Source: Streptomyces sp. AJS327
Lineage (GTDB): Bacteria; Actinomycetota; Actinomycetes; Streptomycetales; Streptomycetaceae
Assembly: GCF_013450295.1 (NCBI RefSeq)
Contig: NZ_SKBR01000001.1
Location: 190,001-254,000 of the forward strand
DNA: 64,000 bases
Reading direction: 5' to 3'
Of the stretch, positions 11,434-22,908 are shown one piece after another. The notes below the pieces were generated by a model. That model was not told the origin of the DNA, ran no database searches, and saw nothing but the letters and a program-made list of their open reading frames with translations. Position numbers and translations under genes: made by a program. Position 1 is the first letter of the stretch; the number at the start of each line of letters is the position of its first letter.

Positions 11434-11499
11434 CCTCCTCCGTTGGAGGTACGTTCGGAATTGGGGTGGCGATCTTCCCAATGGGGGAGAAGGAGGTGA
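11434..11499 (+). promoter_or_regulatory. structured hpf leader with an orphan perfect Shine-Dalgarno
   Basis: AAGGAGGTGA (11490-11499) is the full complement of the 16S rRNA 3' end, yet the nearest start (ATG 11518) is 18 bases away in another frame and the real hpf start is 116 bases away. Upstream, CCTCCTCC (11434-11441) can pair with GGAGG at 11445-11449 or with the GGAGG inside the orphan site. The two mutually exclusive hairpins suggest a leader that senses free ribosomes; this is inference. Confidence 0.4.
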
Positions 11500-11615
11500 A
11501 AGCCGCAAGCCGACGTCATGCCGGTGGTGAACGGCCACGAGGCCGAGCCGCCGGAAGTCAGTGCACCAAGGATGCGCTCCGCGCACCGCGGAAGCCTTCC
11601 GGAACGGAGTTCTGC

Positions 11616-12308
11616 GTGGACATCGTCGTCAAGGGCCGTAAGACCGAGGTGCCCGACCGGTTCCGCAAGCACGTGGCCGAGAAGCTGGAGAAAATCAAGA
11701 AGCTCGATGGAAAGGTGATAAGCCTGGACGTCGAGGTGTGCAAGGAGCACAACCCCCGGCAGGCCGACCGTTCCGACAGGGTGGAGATCACCCTGCGCTC
11801 CAGGGGGCCGGTCATCCGGGCGGAGGCGGCGGCCCGGGATCCGTACGCGGCCCTCGATCTCGCCTCCTCCAAGCTGGAGGCCCGGCTGCGGAAGCAGCAC
11901 GACAAGCGCCGTGTGCACCGGTCGGGGAACCGCGGCCCGCAGAGCGTGGCGGAGGCCACCGCTCACCTCGCGGAGGAACTGAACCGGGAGCTGGACGAGG
12001 CCGCCGCGGCGGCCCCCGAGGAGGACGCGCAGCCACCGGTGAAGCGGGTCGGCCCGTTGGAGGTGCGGGGAGACGGTCCGCTGGTGGTCCGGGAGAAGAC
12101 CCACGCCGCCGCGCCCATGGCGCTCGACCAGGCGCTCTACGAGATGGAGTTGGTCGGGCACGACTTCTATCTCTTCGTCGACGCCGAGACGAAACAGCCC
12201 AGCGTGGTCTACCGGCGTCACGGCTACGACTACGGCGTGATCCATCTGGAGACGGATCCGTTCGTCGAGGAACCGCCGCCCGGTGCGGGCGGCGCCCTGG
12301 GCGGCTGA
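11616..12308 (+). CDS. hpf: ribosome hibernation promoting factor, long form
   Basis: The 230-residue long-type HPF has an N-terminal S30AE domain (about 1-100: VDIVVKGRKTEVPDRFRKHV, then RVEITLRSRGPVIRAEA), which binds between the 30S head and body, an acidic Ala-rich linker (about 115-155), and the C-terminal dimerisation domain (about 165-225: MALDQALYEMELVGHDFYLF) that pairs 70S ribosomes into 100S particles. GTG 11616 with CGGAACGGAG upstream is chosen because the family starts at MDIVVKGR. An in-frame extension to ATG 11466 is open but does not look like protein. The long leader is described separately. Confidence 0.95.
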   Translation: MDIVVKGRKTEVPDRFRKHVAEKLEKIKKLDGKVISLDVEVCKEHNPRQADRSDRVEITLRSRGPVIRAEAAARDPYAALDLASSKLEARLRKQHDKRRVHRSGNRGPQSVAEATAHLAEELNRELDEAAAAAPEEDAQPPVKRVGPLEVRGDGPLVVREKTHAAAPMALDQALYEMELVGHDFYLFVDAETKQPSVVYRRHGYDYGVIHLETDPFVEEPPPGAGGALGG

Positions 12309-12457
12309 CCGGCCCCGTGGGGTACCGGCCTGATGTAGCGCCCCCGGCATGGTCGACGGCCCGGCCGGGGGCGCGGGCATGAGTAACATCAGGATCCACA
12401 CCAACGGGCGTGCTCTGCCGCCGGGTTGGTGCGGCACAGCTTGCAGGGGGAGGAACG

Positions 12458-13207
12458 ATGGTGGAGAGCTTCGGGCCCGCGATGCCCAGGCCCGACGCAC
12501 ACCCGGGTCCTGTGGGGGAGGAGCCGCGCGACCGTGAGTCGTGCGAGGAGCCCATCCGGGTCCTGGTGGTCGACGACCACGCGCTCTTCCGGCGGGGGTT
12601 GGAGATCGTCCTCGCACAGGAGGAGGACATCCAGGTCATCGGGGAGGCGGGGGACGGCGCTGAGGCGGTGGAGAAGGCCGCGGACCTGCTTCCGGACATC
12701 GTGCTGATGGATGTGCGGATGCCCAAGCGCGGGGGGATCGAGGCGTGCACCTCCCTCAAGGAGGTGGCGCCGAGCGCCCGCATCATCATGCTGACCATCA
12801 GCGACGAGGAGGCCGATCTCTACGAGGCCATCAAGGCGGGGGCGACGGGCTACCTGCTGAAGGAGATCTCGACGGACGAGGTGGCCACCGCGATCCGCGC
12901 CGTCGCGGACGGACAGTCGCAGATCAGCCCGTCGATGGCGGCGAAGCTGCTCACCGAGTTCAAGTCGATGATCCAGCGTACCGACGAGAGCAAACTGGTC
13001 CCCGCGCCCAAGCTGACCGATCGTGAGCTGGAGGTACTGAAGCTGGTGGCGACCGGGATGAACAACCGGGATATCGCCAAGGAGTTGTTCATCTCCGAGA
13101 ACACCGTCAAGAACCACGTCCGCAACATCCTGGAGAAGCTCCAACTGCACTCCCGGATGGAGGCGGTGGTGTACGCCATGCGCGAGAAGATCCTCGAAAT
13201 CCGCTGA
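12458..13207 (+). CDS. NarL/LuxR-family response regulator
   Basis: The 249-residue protein has a 30-residue N-terminal extension, a receiver domain at about 32-150 with the acidic pair in VVDDHALFRRG, phospho-acceptor Asp85 (VLMDVRMP) and Lys of YLLKEIS, and a LuxR helix-turn-helix at about 185-245 (LTDRELEVLKLVATG, NTVKNHVRNILEKL). ATG 12458 follows GGGGGAGGAA. No histidine kinase gene is adjacent, so it is an orphan regulator. It is conserved downstream of hpf in Streptomyces as I recall; its signal and targets are unknown. Confidence 0.93.
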   Translation: MVESFGPAMPRPDAHPGPVGEEPRDRESCEEPIRVLVVDDHALFRRGLEIVLAQEEDIQVIGEAGDGAEAVEKAADLLPDIVLMDVRMPKRGGIEACTSLKEVAPSARIIMLTISDEEADLYEAIKAGATGYLLKEISTDEVATAIRAVADGQSQISPSMAAKLLTEFKSMIQRTDESKLVPAPKLTDRELEVLKLVATGMNNRDIAKELFISENTVKNHVRNILEKLQLHSRMEAVVYAMREKILEIR

Positions 13208-13603
13208 GCGGTGGCTCGTTGGGGCGGCCCCTCCGCCCGCCCCCGACGGCCGGGCCGCGACGCCGAGCCGTACGCCATCCCCGATCCGTCAGTCCCAACT
13301 GGTCCCCGGACCAACTGACCCCCGGGCCAGCCCTTTTCGGACGGGTTCCCAGGACGGGTGTCCTCGGACGGGCTCTTCGGGTGGGGGTCCTCCAAGGCAG
13401 GGGTGCCTCCGGGCGCGGGCGCGCGCTGACGAGTGCTCTTGAACCGGCCGTAGGCGGACGGCCCATGCCCGACCGGAGCCCCCGAACCAGCGGCCCGGTT
13501 CGCCCCTCCGCCATCTGCCCCGTCCCGCACCGACACCCCAGCAACGGGCCCACCGTCAGACGCCAACCGTCAGCCGGTCACCGAGCCCAGCGCATCATCA
13601 TCC

Positions 13604-13649
13604 GTGGCTCGTGGCTCGTGGCTCGTGGCTCGTGGCTCGTGGCTCGTGG
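13604..13649. repeat. heptanucleotide tandem array (GTGGCTC, about 6.6 copies)
   Basis: Six perfect head-to-tail copies of GTGGCTC (13604-13645) are followed by a partial GTGG. The unit length and copy number equal those of the array at 10305, but the unit sequence is different, so the two are not copies of one element. Confidence 0.95.
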
Positions 13650-13858
13650 GCCGGGACGGCGCGCGTGTCCCGGCATCAACTCGCTGCTCTCCGACGGCTG
13701 TTCGGTGGCGGGAACGGACGCGGTGCGTCCTCGGCCACCGACGTCTGCCCGTTTCGGCGGTCCACGGTGGCCGCCGCACCGCGTGTGGGCCTGAACGGTC
13801 ATCGGCCCCGTTCGGCGGGTTGGTAAACCGCGGCCGCGCGACGGCACGTCACCTGAAC

Positions 13859-13901
13859 CCGGCCAACGGGCCGTCACCCGCGTCCGGCCAACGGGCCGTC
13901 A
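13859..13901. repeat. two-copy direct repeat, 25-base period
   Basis: CCGGCCAACGGGCCGTCA occurs at 13859-13876 and again at 13884-13901. Each copy includes the near-palindrome GGCCAACGGGCC. No function is evident. Confidence 0.85.
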
Positions 13902-14146
13902 TCCGACGGCACTTCGCCGCGATCCCGGTACGCGATCCCTCGGACGACCCCAGCCGGACCGGCCGCCCGCCCCCTCACCCGGGCCCCTCGGCTCCCCTCT
14001 TACCTCCCTTGGCTCCCCTCGAATCTCTCGGACCCTCAGCCGGGACGCCCGTCACACGAACCGTCCGGCCCAGGCCCGGCCTCGTCGCACGGTTCCGCCG
14101 CGCTCTCCCGTCCGGCGCCCGCGCTTCCGCCCGCGCGGGCACCGGC

Positions 14147-15406
14147 TCAGCTGAGTGCCTTTTCCAGCGGTGCGCGGAGGGTTTCGGGGGCGCAGCGCTC
14201 CACCCGTACCGCGTCACAGCCGACCCACGAGGCGGCTTCCCGCAGGGCTCGCGCCATCGGCTCGACGGTTCCGGCGCCGTCCATGGAGAGCTGGCGGGCG
14301 ACGAGCGTGCGGCCCTCGCGTGCCGGGTCCACCCGTCCCGCGAGCTGTCCGCCGGTCAGCAGCGGCATCGCGAAGTAGCCGTGTATCCGCTTCGGACGGG
14401 GGGTGTACGCCTCCAGGCGGTGCGTGAAGCCGAACATCCGCTCCGTCCGTGGCCGGTCCCAGATCAGGGAGTCGAACGGGGAGAGCAGCGTGGTGCGGTG
14501 CCTGCCCCGGCGGTCGGCCGAGTCCAGCGCCACCGGGTCCGCCCAGGCGGGCTTCGCCCAGCCCGCCACCTCCACCGGCCGCAGTCCGGTGTCCGCGATC
14601 ACCGAGCGGACCTGCTCGGCCCGCAGCCGGTGGTAGTCGGCGAGGTCGGCCACGGTGGCCACGCCCAGCGCGGCGCCGGCCTGGGTGACGAGTCGCCGGA
14701 GGCACTCCGCGTCCTCGACGTCGTCGTGCAGCAGGTGGGCGGGGATGGCGCGTTCCGCGAGGTCGTACACCCGCTTCCAGCCGCGCCGTTGGGTGCAGAC
14801 CACCTCGCCGTAGTCGAGCAGTGACTCGACCGCGATCTTGGTGTCCGACCAGTCCCACCACTCGCCGCCGTTCCGGCCGCCGCCGAGGTCGGCCGTGGTG
14901 AGCGGGCCGTCGGCGGTCAGCCGCTCCCGTACGGCGGCGCAGGAGCGCTCGCGGTCGGCGAGATCATGCCAGCGCCGCTCCTTCGCGCGCATGGCGCGCC
15001 GTCGGAAGGCGAAGTGCGGCCACTCCTCGATGGGCAGTACGCACGCCGCGTGTGACCAGTACTCGAAGCTCTGGTCCCCCGACCAGTAGGCGCTCTCGAT
15101 GGTCCGGCGGCCTACCGGGCCCAGCCGGGCGTACGGGATCAGCTCGTGTGACCTGGCCAGTACCGAGATGGTGTCGAGCTGGACGGCGCCCAGCTGGCGC
15201 AGTACCCCGCGCACCCCGCCCCGTCGGTCCGGCGCGCCCAGGAACCCCTGCGCGCGCAGCGCGAGCCTGCGGGCCTCGTCGGCGGAGAGCGACAGTTCGG
15301 GGGATGGTCCGGAGCTGGCGGGCGCGGGAACACGGGCCGTCGCGGCGGGCCCGGGGGAGTCGGCGGGCCCGGGGGACGTGACGGGAGGGGAGGTGCGTGG
15401 GGTCAT
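14147..15406 (-). CDS. winged-helix DNA glycosylase, YcaQ/AlkX-like (HTH_42 family)
   Basis: The 419-residue protein belongs to the winged-helix family that includes AlkZ and E. coli YcaQ, which excise bulky or cross-linked bases. The catalytic signature Q-x-D is present as Gln76-Leu-Asp78 (AVQLDTISVLARSHEL), placing it with the YcaQ-like rather than the QxQ AlkZ-like branch. Family signatures such as YWSGDQSFEYWSHAACVLP and LLSPFDSLIWDR are intact. Residues 1-38 are a Pro/Ser/Ala-rich tail. I chose ATG 15406; an upstream in-frame ATG at 15499 would add 31 unlikely residues. The gene stands alone. Expected role: repair of alkylated or cross-linked DNA. Confidence 0.88.
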   Translation of the reverse strand: MTPRTSPPVTSPGPADSPGPAATARVPAPASSGPSPELSLSADEARRLALRAQGFLGAPDRRGGVRGVLRQLGAVQLDTISVLARSHELIPYARLGPVGRRTIESAYWSGDQSFEYWSHAACVLPIEEWPHFAFRRRAMRAKERRWHDLADRERSCAAVRERLTADGPLTTADLGGGRNGGEWWDWSDTKIAVESLLDYGEVVCTQRRGWKRVYDLAERAIPAHLLHDDVEDAECLRRLVTQAGAALGVATVADLADYHRLRAEQVRSVIADTGLRPVEVAGWAKPAWADPVALDSADRRGRHRTTLLSPFDSLIWDRPRTERMFGFTHRLEAYTPRPKRIHGYFAMPLLTGGQLAGRVDPAREGRTLVARQLSMDGAGTVEPMARALREAASWVGCDAVRVERCAPETLRAPLEKALS

Positions 15407-15727
15407 GACGGTCACCCTAGGACCTGGCGAAGACACCGATCGGGACAGGAAGTCCCCGCTCCCGCCAACGACCTCCGCGTCAACGGTGCTCCGCGTCAAC
15501 CGACGTCACCGGCACCCCCGTTGGGGAGCGGCGCACCTGCCGGAGACGGCGGCGTGGCCCCGGAGCCGGACCGGGCGGACCCCGACGGGTCCCGGAGCCG
15601 GACCCGGGCATGGGCCGCGACGGGGCCACCGGGGCCGCGCATCAGCGCGGTCAATGCTGAGGCGATCGGAGGGGCCGGAGGGGCCCGCGTGACCGGAGGG
15701 GCCGGAGGGCCTGCGGGCTCCGGGTGG
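15407..15727. other. intergenic region, no gene seen
   Basis: This is 321 bases of upstream sequence for the glycosylase gene, with the end of the GNAT gene beyond it. It contains GGAGGGGCCGGAGGG-type purine-rich direct repeats near 15665-15715, and nothing I can name. Confidence 0.5.
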
Positions 15728-16318
15728 TCAGCGGGGGGTGGGGGCCGGGAGGTAGGGGGTGTGCAGGGGGCGCTGCCAGTCCGTGGGGAGCAGGGCGGCG
15801 ATCCAGGCGTCCCGGCGGGTGCCCCGGTGCACGATGCGGGCGCGCTGGACGCCCTCCAGTACGAAGCCCAGTCGGCGCGCGACGCCGCGTGACCCCTCGT
15901 TGCCCACCTGCGCCACCCACTCCAGGCGTTCCACACCGAGCGTGCCGAAGGCCCAGTCGATCACCGCTCGCGCGGCCTCGTCGGTGTAGCCCTGGCCGCG
16001 CCGCTCCCGCGCCGTCCAGAAGCCGATCTCCGCCTGCCGTTCCACGGTGCGGAGTCGTTCGATCCGGACCAGTCCCATCGAGCCCGTCAGCTCACCGTCC
16101 AGAGTGAAGACACCGAAGTTGTACATGGTGTCCTCGCGCCAGCCCGCGGGCGAGGTGCCGAGGACGAACTCCTCAGCGTGTTCGCGCAGATACGGGTCGG
16201 GAACGGGAAGCCAGCGGGTGATCTCCGGGTCCTGGCAGGCGAGGCGCACCGCTTCGAGGTCACGCGCCTCGAAGGGGCGCAGCAACAGGCGGCTGGTACG
16301 GAGGGTGACGGGTTCCAT
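15728..16318 (-). CDS. GNAT-family N-acetyltransferase (RimJ/RimL-like)
   Basis: The 196-residue protein starts at ATG 16318 with [16 protein letters not shown], the typical opening of RimJ/RimL-type acetyltransferases. The acetyl-CoA binding motif A is [19 protein letters not shown], and the downstream motif [17 protein letters not shown] is also characteristic. An upstream in-frame ATG at 16387 is possible but would add an unconserved basic stretch. It is a single gene, divergent from secA. The substrate cannot be told; protein N-terminal alanine or a small amine are both possible for the family. Confidence 0.88.
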   Translation of the reverse strand: MEPVTLRTSRLLLRPFEARDLEAVRLACQDPEITRWLPVPDPYLREHAEEFVLGTSPAGWREDTMYNFGVFTLDGELTGSMGLVRIERLRTVERQAEIGFWTARERRGQGYTDEAARAVIDWAFGTLGVERLEWVAQVGNEGSRGVARRLGFVLEGVQRARIVHRGTRRDAWIAALLPTDWQRPLHTPYLPAPTPR

Positions 16319-16394
16319 ACCACGATTGTGCCGCCGGATCACGACCGTGCGGCCGGGCGTCGCCGGCACCTTCCGGGCCACCGGCACGTTGGGG

Positions 16395-16424
16395 GTACAG
16401 GCGCGTACGTCCCTCGCTTACGAT
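16395..16424 (+). promoter_or_regulatory. candidate secA promoter
   Basis: TACGAT (16419-16424) is a good housekeeping -10 hexamer; GTACAG 18 bases upstream is a weak -35. Transcription would start near 16431, giving a leader of about 80 bases before secA. Confidence 0.35.
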
Positions 16425-16513
16425 GGCCGGTGCGGCAAGGCCCTCGGACAGGAGAGGATCGCCGTGCCCGCGCACCGACCGTGCCAGGCCCGACCGGCAA
16501 GGAGCCACCCTAC

Positions 16514-19363
<2,850 letters not shown>

Positions 19364-19374
19364 GCGTCGGCCGC

Positions 19375-19408
19375 GGGCCGGTCACCGGGGTGCTCCGGTG
19401 ACCGGCCC
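19375..19408 (+). terminator. secA terminator
   Basis: A perfect 14-bp stem (GGGCCGGTCACCGG, loop GGTGCT, CCGGTGACCGGCCC) begins 11 bases after the secA stop. It has no T run, as is common in high-GC actinobacteria. Confidence 0.8.
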
Positions 19409-20366
19409 GCCGGTCTGTCCGCCCCCGCCGCGCCTCGTGACCGGCTCGACGGCGGGCGGGAACGCCTCCTCAGGCCGGGCGCAACCCGCCGCGGACGTGG
19501 ACCCCGAGCCGGGCGCGGGCTTCAGCCCGATGCGCGAGCGCGCGGTGCTCGACGCCCTCGGCTGACGGCGCTGACCCCGTCTCGTACCCCGAGTGCCCCG
19601 GTGGGCGCCGCCCGTTCGGACCTCGCGGGCTCGTGGTGCGGGCCCGGGCCGATACCGGCGGACGCGGCAGGTGCCGCGCCGGGCCCGTCGGGACGCCGAC
19701 GCCGCCCGCGCCCGGTGCGCTCCCTCGCCGCCGGGCTCCCGGGCCAGGTCGGGCTCGGCACCACCGGGTTCGGGCCCGGCCAACTATCGCCTCAGGCACG
19801 GGACCCGCGGGTACCGGCAGATCACGTCCGCCGTGCCCGCACCTGGGCCGTCCCGCGACCTCGCCGCGGACGTGGCCCACCCGGCCATCTCGCCGCCGAC
19901 GCCGCCCCGAACGTCCGCGAAACGCCCCCTGATCGGCTTTGAACGGCTCCGAACGATCCCGAACGGCTCGCGGACACACGCCAGTTCGTCGCGGCCGCGA
20001 GCCGGTCCGCCTGACCGTGCCGGACTTCGCCACCCGCTCGTCGCCGTCCTCACCGCACCAGTGATCACCCTGGCCTGGCCGTGGTGCTGGACCGGTTGAC
20101 GCGGACGCCACCGGCCCACGGACCGGCGCGGCCACCACCCACGAGGAGCCGCCGGACGAACCCGCTGGACGGCCACGGATCGGCGGCGGAGCCCCCGGGT
20201 CCGGAACGGCCGTGGAGTACCGGGCCCGGCGGTCGCGCTGGCACCGGTACGGGTCCGCCATCCGTCGAGGGGACGGCGGAGCCCCCGCGGCCCGGGGATG
20301 GGCCGGTCCGGGTATGGGCCGTCCCTGGGTGAGTGGTGCGGGGTGAGTCGGCGCGGCGCGGAGAGG
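19409..20366. other. long intergenic region, no gene seen
   Basis: About 960 bases lie between the secA terminator and the end of the minus-strand Rv3235-family gene. Frames crossing it are Arg/Pro-rich with no conserved motif. A short frame ending at 19564 has a plausible protein-like tail but no ribosome binding site; see the rejected list. GAACGGCTC occurs twice near 19940-19970. The function, if any, is unknown. Confidence 0.55.
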
Positions 20367-20885
20367 TCAGCGGGGCTCGTCCTCGCCGTCCAGCTCGATC
20401 GCCGCGCAGCGCCACTGTGCCGGGGTGTCGAGTTCGAGGCGGAAGGCCATCGCCCGTTGCCGGTTACCGGACTTGATCCGGGCGAAGGCTTCGATCACCC
20501 CCGAGCACGGCTGCCTGCCGCGCGCCTCCAGCACGACGGGTGTGGAGCGGTCGCCCGGACCGGGGTGCAGGGGAGCGAGCGGTACGAGTTGGGCGAGCCG
20601 TTCGTAGGTGCTCGGCCGGGTGTGGCGCATCAGCGTGTGCAGGGGGCGGCGTCCGCTGAGCACCAGCAGCAGCCGTTCGGCGAACCAGTACGGCGGTTGG
20701 GCCTCGTGTGCCTGGCGGGCCACGGACCGCCGGACGGATCCGCCGGTCGGCCGGGGGCCGCCGTGGCCGGTGGGGCGGGGGCCCGCGCCGGGACGCCGGG
20801 TGTCGGAGCGGCCCGGTGGGCGGCTGGACGGGCGCCGGACGCGGCGGGACGGCTGGCTGGTGGTCGGTGGTTGCTGACTGGGCAT
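20367..20885 (-). CDS. Rv3235-family protein (DUF6459)
   Basis: The 172-residue protein has an N-terminal half (1-75) that is disordered and rich in Arg, Pro, Gly and Ser. The C-terminal half is the conserved domain, with WFAERLLLVLSGRRPLHTLM and AFARIKSGNRQRAMAFRLEL as hallmarks. ATG 20885 follows GGGGGAG at nine bases. The family is named after M. tuberculosis Rv3235, which also lies close to secA1, so linkage with secA is conserved across actinobacteria. A role in protein export is suggested only by this linkage. Confidence 0.85.
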   Translation of the reverse strand: MPSQQPPTTSQPSRRVRRPSSRPPGRSDTRRPGAGPRPTGHGGPRPTGGSVRRSVARQAHEAQPPYWFAERLLLVLSGRRPLHTLMRHTRPSTYERLAQLVPLAPLHPGPGDRSTPVVLEARGRQPCSGVIEAFARIKSGNRQRAMAFRLELDTPAQWRCAAIELDGEDEPR

Positions 20886-21173
20886 GGTGCGCGCTCCCCC
20901 GCGTCGGTGTGCTCGGCCGGGAAAATACCGAGCGGTAGCTTTGCTTGGTTCTATGCCGGTGGTCATCCCGCCGCAACACGAGCGCGTCCCCGCGTACACG
21001 TGCTGACCGGCGTCACCGTCGCGGAGGTCGGGGCGGACCGGGGGTGACGGCCGGGGTGGTGGAGGGCGCGCGGCGGCGGCTCCCGGTGTGGGGACGGTGG
21101 ACGAGCGGGACGCGACGGGGTGGACCGTATGCTGACCGTGCGTACCGTCCGGCGTTACCCGAAAGCGGAGGCC

Positions 21174-21758
21174 ATGCGCGTCTACGTTCCCTTGACTCAC
21201 CCGGCACTCGCCGAGGCGCACCACACCGGTGAACTGTCGCCAGCGCCCGGCCGGAGCGCGCTGGGCGCCTACGCGGTGACCCCCGGACTGCGCCGGTGGT
21301 ACACGGCGGCCTACCCCGTCGGGCCGGACGCGCCGGAGGCGGCGCTGGAGGAGCTGGAGTACGCGGCCTTCGGCCGGGCGGCCCGCGCCTCCCTCCGGCT
21401 GCTGGCCAGCGATCCGGAGGTGCTGAGCCGCCGGATCGTGCTCGCGCTCGACGTACCGGACGACGCGGTGGAGCCCGACCCGGACGGCGCGCTCGACACC
21501 GGCACCGCGCCCGGTACGCAGGGCGGTGAGCCCGCGGGGCCGGGGGCGGTGCGGATCGCCGGGGCCGTTCCGCTGCGGAAGGTCGCGGCCGTCCACATGG
21601 ACGAGGCGGGGGCCGAAGCGGACGTCGCGGCGGCCGTGCGGCTGCTGGACGCGGCGGACCTCGGTGACGAGGCGGCGCGGGAGACGGTCGAGGACGCGGA
21701 GGAGCACGAGCTGCTCTGGTTCGCGACGCAGGAGATCCCGGCGCTGCTCAAGCCCTGA
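21174..21758 (+). CDS. DUF6912 family protein
   Basis: The 194-residue protein begins MRVYVPLTHPALAEAHHTGE, the typical start of the actinobacterial DUF6912 family, and has no transmembrane segment or signal peptide. Its middle part holds an acidic Ala-rich helical region, and the C-terminus ends ELLWFATQEIPALLKP, also family-typical. ATG 21174 follows AGCGGAG. A TATGCT hexamer at 21128-21133 could be the -10 of its own promoter. Its function is unknown. Confidence 0.85.
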   Translation: MRVYVPLTHPALAEAHHTGELSPAPGRSALGAYAVTPGLRRWYTAAYPVGPDAPEAALEELEYAAFGRAARASLRLLASDPEVLSRRIVLALDVPDDAVEPDPDGALDTGTAPGTQGGEPAGPGAVRIAGAVPLRKVAAVHMDEAGAEADVAAAVRLLDAADLGDEAARETVEDAEEHELLWFATQEIPALLKP

Positions 21759-22182
21759 CCCGGACTCCGGGCCGACGGCCGGTTCGCCCCGGCACCACGA
21801 TCGCCCGGGCCCTGGCCCGACCGTCCGCTCCGCCGCCAGTCCGCTCGCCGGTCCCTCGTCAGCCCCGCCGTCCGTCCCCTCAACGGCCCGCCCGTGGCGG
21901 GTGGTTCCGCGCCGGGGCGCGCGGTGGGGTGGAGCGGGGAGGTTCGGGGCGTGCGGGCGGCCGGGCGTCGCCGCGCGCCCCCAGCGGTACCCCAGAGCGG
22001 CCCATGGGTTCGCCCTCCCCGCGGGCGTCCCGTCCGGCGCGGGGACCGTCGTCGCGTGCTCCGGCGTACCTCCGGGAGGGCGCCGGGCGCCGGGTCCGGG
22101 GGCGCGTCCGCCCGGGGCCGGTGGTCCGGGAGGGCGCACCGGGTCCTACCGCGCTGTCGGCGGCGGCGCGTACCGTCGGAGC
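21759..22182. other. intergenic region, no gene seen
   Basis: 424 bases separate the DUF6912 gene from the HAD gene. The frame of the HAD gene stays open through this stretch but the composition is not protein-like. A TACCGT hexamer at 22171-22176 lies six bases before the HAD start and could be a -10. Confidence 0.5.
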
Positions 22183-22908
22183 ATGACGCAGGGGACGGGG
22201 GCCGCGCGAGGCGGCAGCGAGGGAGAGCTACCGGAGCACGCGGCGGCGCACATCGTCTGGGACTGGAACGGCACGCTGCTGCACGACATCCACGTGGTGC
22301 TGGAGGCGAGCAACGCCGCCTTCCGCGAGCTGGGTATGGAGCCGATCACCCTGGAGCGGTACCGCGAGCTGTTCCGGGTGCCGGTGCCGCGGTTCTACGA
22401 GCGGCTGCTGGGCCGGAAGCCGAGCCCGGCGGAGTGGCAGGTGCTCGACGCCACCTTCCACCGGCACTACGGCCAGCGGGTGCTGGAGGCCGGGCTGACC
22501 GAGGGTGTCGAGGAGCTGCTGGCCGGGTGGCTGGCGGCGGGGCGCACCCAGTCGCTCTGCTCGCTCGCGCCGCACGAGGACCTGGTGCGGCTGCTGGGCA
22601 GGCACGGTATCGAGCGGCGCTTCGTCCGGGTGGACGGGGCGGTCGGGCCGAACGGCGGGGGCAAGGCGGCGCAGATGGCCCGGCACCTGGAGGCGCTGCG
22701 CGCGCTGCCCAAGGCAGCGGACCCCGCGCGGACCGTCGTCATAGGGGACGCGCTGGACGACGCGGACGCCGCCGCCCATGTCGGGGCGGGTGCCGTGCTG
22801 TACACCGGGGGGTCACACAGCCGGGCCAGTCTGCGGTCGGCGGGGGTTCCGGTGGTCGACACCCTCGCGGAGGCGGTCGGGCTGGCGGAGGAGATAGCCG
22901 TGGGCTGA
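22183..22908 (+). CDS. HAD-superfamily phosphatase
   Basis: The 241-residue protein carries HAD motif I as VWDWNGTLLHD (nucleophile Asp plus Asp two residues on is replaced here by the D-W-N arrangement seen in PGP-like HADs), a helical cap domain (about 45-120), motif II around SLCSLAPHEDL and motif III/IV around TVVIGDALDDADAA. ATG 22183 is preceded by CGGAG. It is probably a phosphoglycolate-phosphatase-like enzyme acting on a small phosphate ester; the substrate is not deducible. It is followed by about 440 bases of non-coding DNA. Confidence 0.85.
   Translation: MTQGTGAARGGSEGELPEHAAAHIVWDWNGTLLHDIHVVLEASNAAFRELGMEPITLERYRELFRVPVPRFYERLLGRKPSPAEWQVLDATFHRHYGQRVLEAGLTEGVEELLAGWLAAGRTQSLCSLAPHEDLVRLLGRHGIERRFVRVDGAVGPNGGGKAAQMARHLEALRALPKAADPARTVVIGDALDDADAAAHVGAGAVLYTGGSHSRASLRSAGVPVVDTLAEAVGLAEEIAVG

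Larger units (their letters stand above)
13208..14146. other. long intergenic region with repeats, no gene seen
   Basis: About 940 bases separate the convergent regulator and glycosylase genes. Open frames here have low-complexity Pro/Arg composition and no convincing ribosome binding site. The region holds a seven-base tandem array (13604-13649), an 18-bp direct repeat with a 25-base period (13859-13901), and a 20-base match (13294-13313) to the reverse complement of 4234-4253. Confidence 0.6.

Noticed and set aside
11466..11615. An in-frame 50-codon extension of hpf from ATG 11466
   Set aside because: The family starts at the GTG at 11616 with a good ribosome binding site; the extension is not protein-like and crosses the orphan Shine-Dalgarno.
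19437..19564. A short plus-strand frame ending in a protein-like MRERAVLDALG tail
   Set aside because: It has only a GTG start without a ribosome binding site, overlaps the secA terminator zone if extended, and I recognise no family. It may be a remnant.
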